Assembly: GCA_017999135.1 (NCBI GenBank)
Contig: JAGOBT010000188.1
Location: 1-6,563, forward strand
Reading direction: 5' to 3'
Source: Burkholderiaceae bacterium
GTDB taxonomy: Bacteria; Pseudomonadota; Gammaproteobacteria; Burkholderiales; Burkholderiaceae_C
Length of the DNA stretch: 6,563 nucleotides
Shown here: piece after piece, positions 6,457 to 6,563 of the stretch
How the letters are laid out: every line of letters starts with the position of its first letter
How positions within the stretch are numbered: position 1 is the first letter of the stretch
Made by a program: the position numbers and the translations under genes
Notes under the pieces: generated by a model
Database searches by the model: none
The model's input: the letters and a program-made list of their open reading frames with translations, nothing else
Told to the model about the DNA's origin: nothing

Positions 6457-6563
6457 AGGCAGTCGGCGGCGGCCAGCAGCGCGTCCACGTTGACGACTGC
6501 GGCCGGCAGCATCGGCGGACGCAGCAGGTCCGCCATCCAGCCCTGGCGCGCGAGCGCGCCTTT
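6453..6563 (-). CDS. C-terminal end of an unrecognised convergent gene
   Basis: A minus-strand frame enters at the right edge, runs 36 codons and stops with TAG at 6455-6453. About 33 of the 36 codons end in G or C, with the same preferred codons (CTG, GCG, GCC, GAC) as the certain genes; that supports real coding, although high G+C alone keeps many frames open. The visible tail reads ARQGWMADLLRPPMLPAAVV and then NVDALLAAADCL. I do not recognise the family. It looks like a soluble alpha-helical end with no obvious motif. It is not MoaE. Confidence 0.5.
   Translation of the reverse strand, partial: KGALARQGWMADLLRPPMLPAAVVNVDALLAAADCL

Overview
The window is about two-thirds G+C, with strong G/C preference at third codon positions and almost no intergenic DNA. 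The proteins resemble those of Betaproteobacteria, and the gene order (alanine transaminase, hom, thrC, mobB, moeA, moaD, with a divergent Mth938-like gene upstream) is one I recall from Burkholderiales. A member of the Rubrivivax/Leptothrix/Ideonella/Aquabacterium kind is the best guess. That placement rests on remembered protein and gene-order similarity, not on a search.

Layout. Positions 1-122 hold the 5' end of a minus-strand gene for an Mth938-like (DUF498) protein. Positions 123-280 are the only real intergenic stretch and contain one AT-rich island that could serve as a divergent promoter. From 281 to 6456 six plus-strand genes follow head to tail: alaA (281-1534), hom (1555-2883), thrC (2880-4391), mobB (4397-4924), moeA (4934-6190) and moaD (6196-6456). 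Gaps are 20, -4, 5, 9 and 5 bases, so the six are probably one transcription unit. A minus-strand reading frame enters from the right edge and stops at 6453, sharing a CTAG with the moaD stop. I see no intrinsic terminator, tRNA, rRNA, CRISPR array or insertion sequence.

Function. The first three genes serve amino-acid metabolism. AlaA exchanges amino groups between glutamate/2-oxoglutarate and alanine/pyruvate. Hom makes homoserine from aspartate semialdehyde. ThrC converts O-phosphohomoserine to threonine; the homoserine kinase that acts between them is not in the window. The last three genes serve molybdenum cofactor synthesis: MoaD carries the sulfur for molybdopterin, MoeA inserts molybdate, and MobB is a GTP-binding helper for nucleotide attachment. 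MoaE, MoaA, MoaC, MogA and MobA are not visible here.

The observation most worth following up is inside thrC. About 27 codons (near 3630-3710) are absent from typical ThrC proteins as I remember them. They are made of consecutive GC-rich hairpins that look like an intergenic palindromic repeat inserted in frame, just before a conserved cofactor-binding loop. The rest of the window looks like ordinary housekeeping DNA, and I do not see a new multi-gene system in it.
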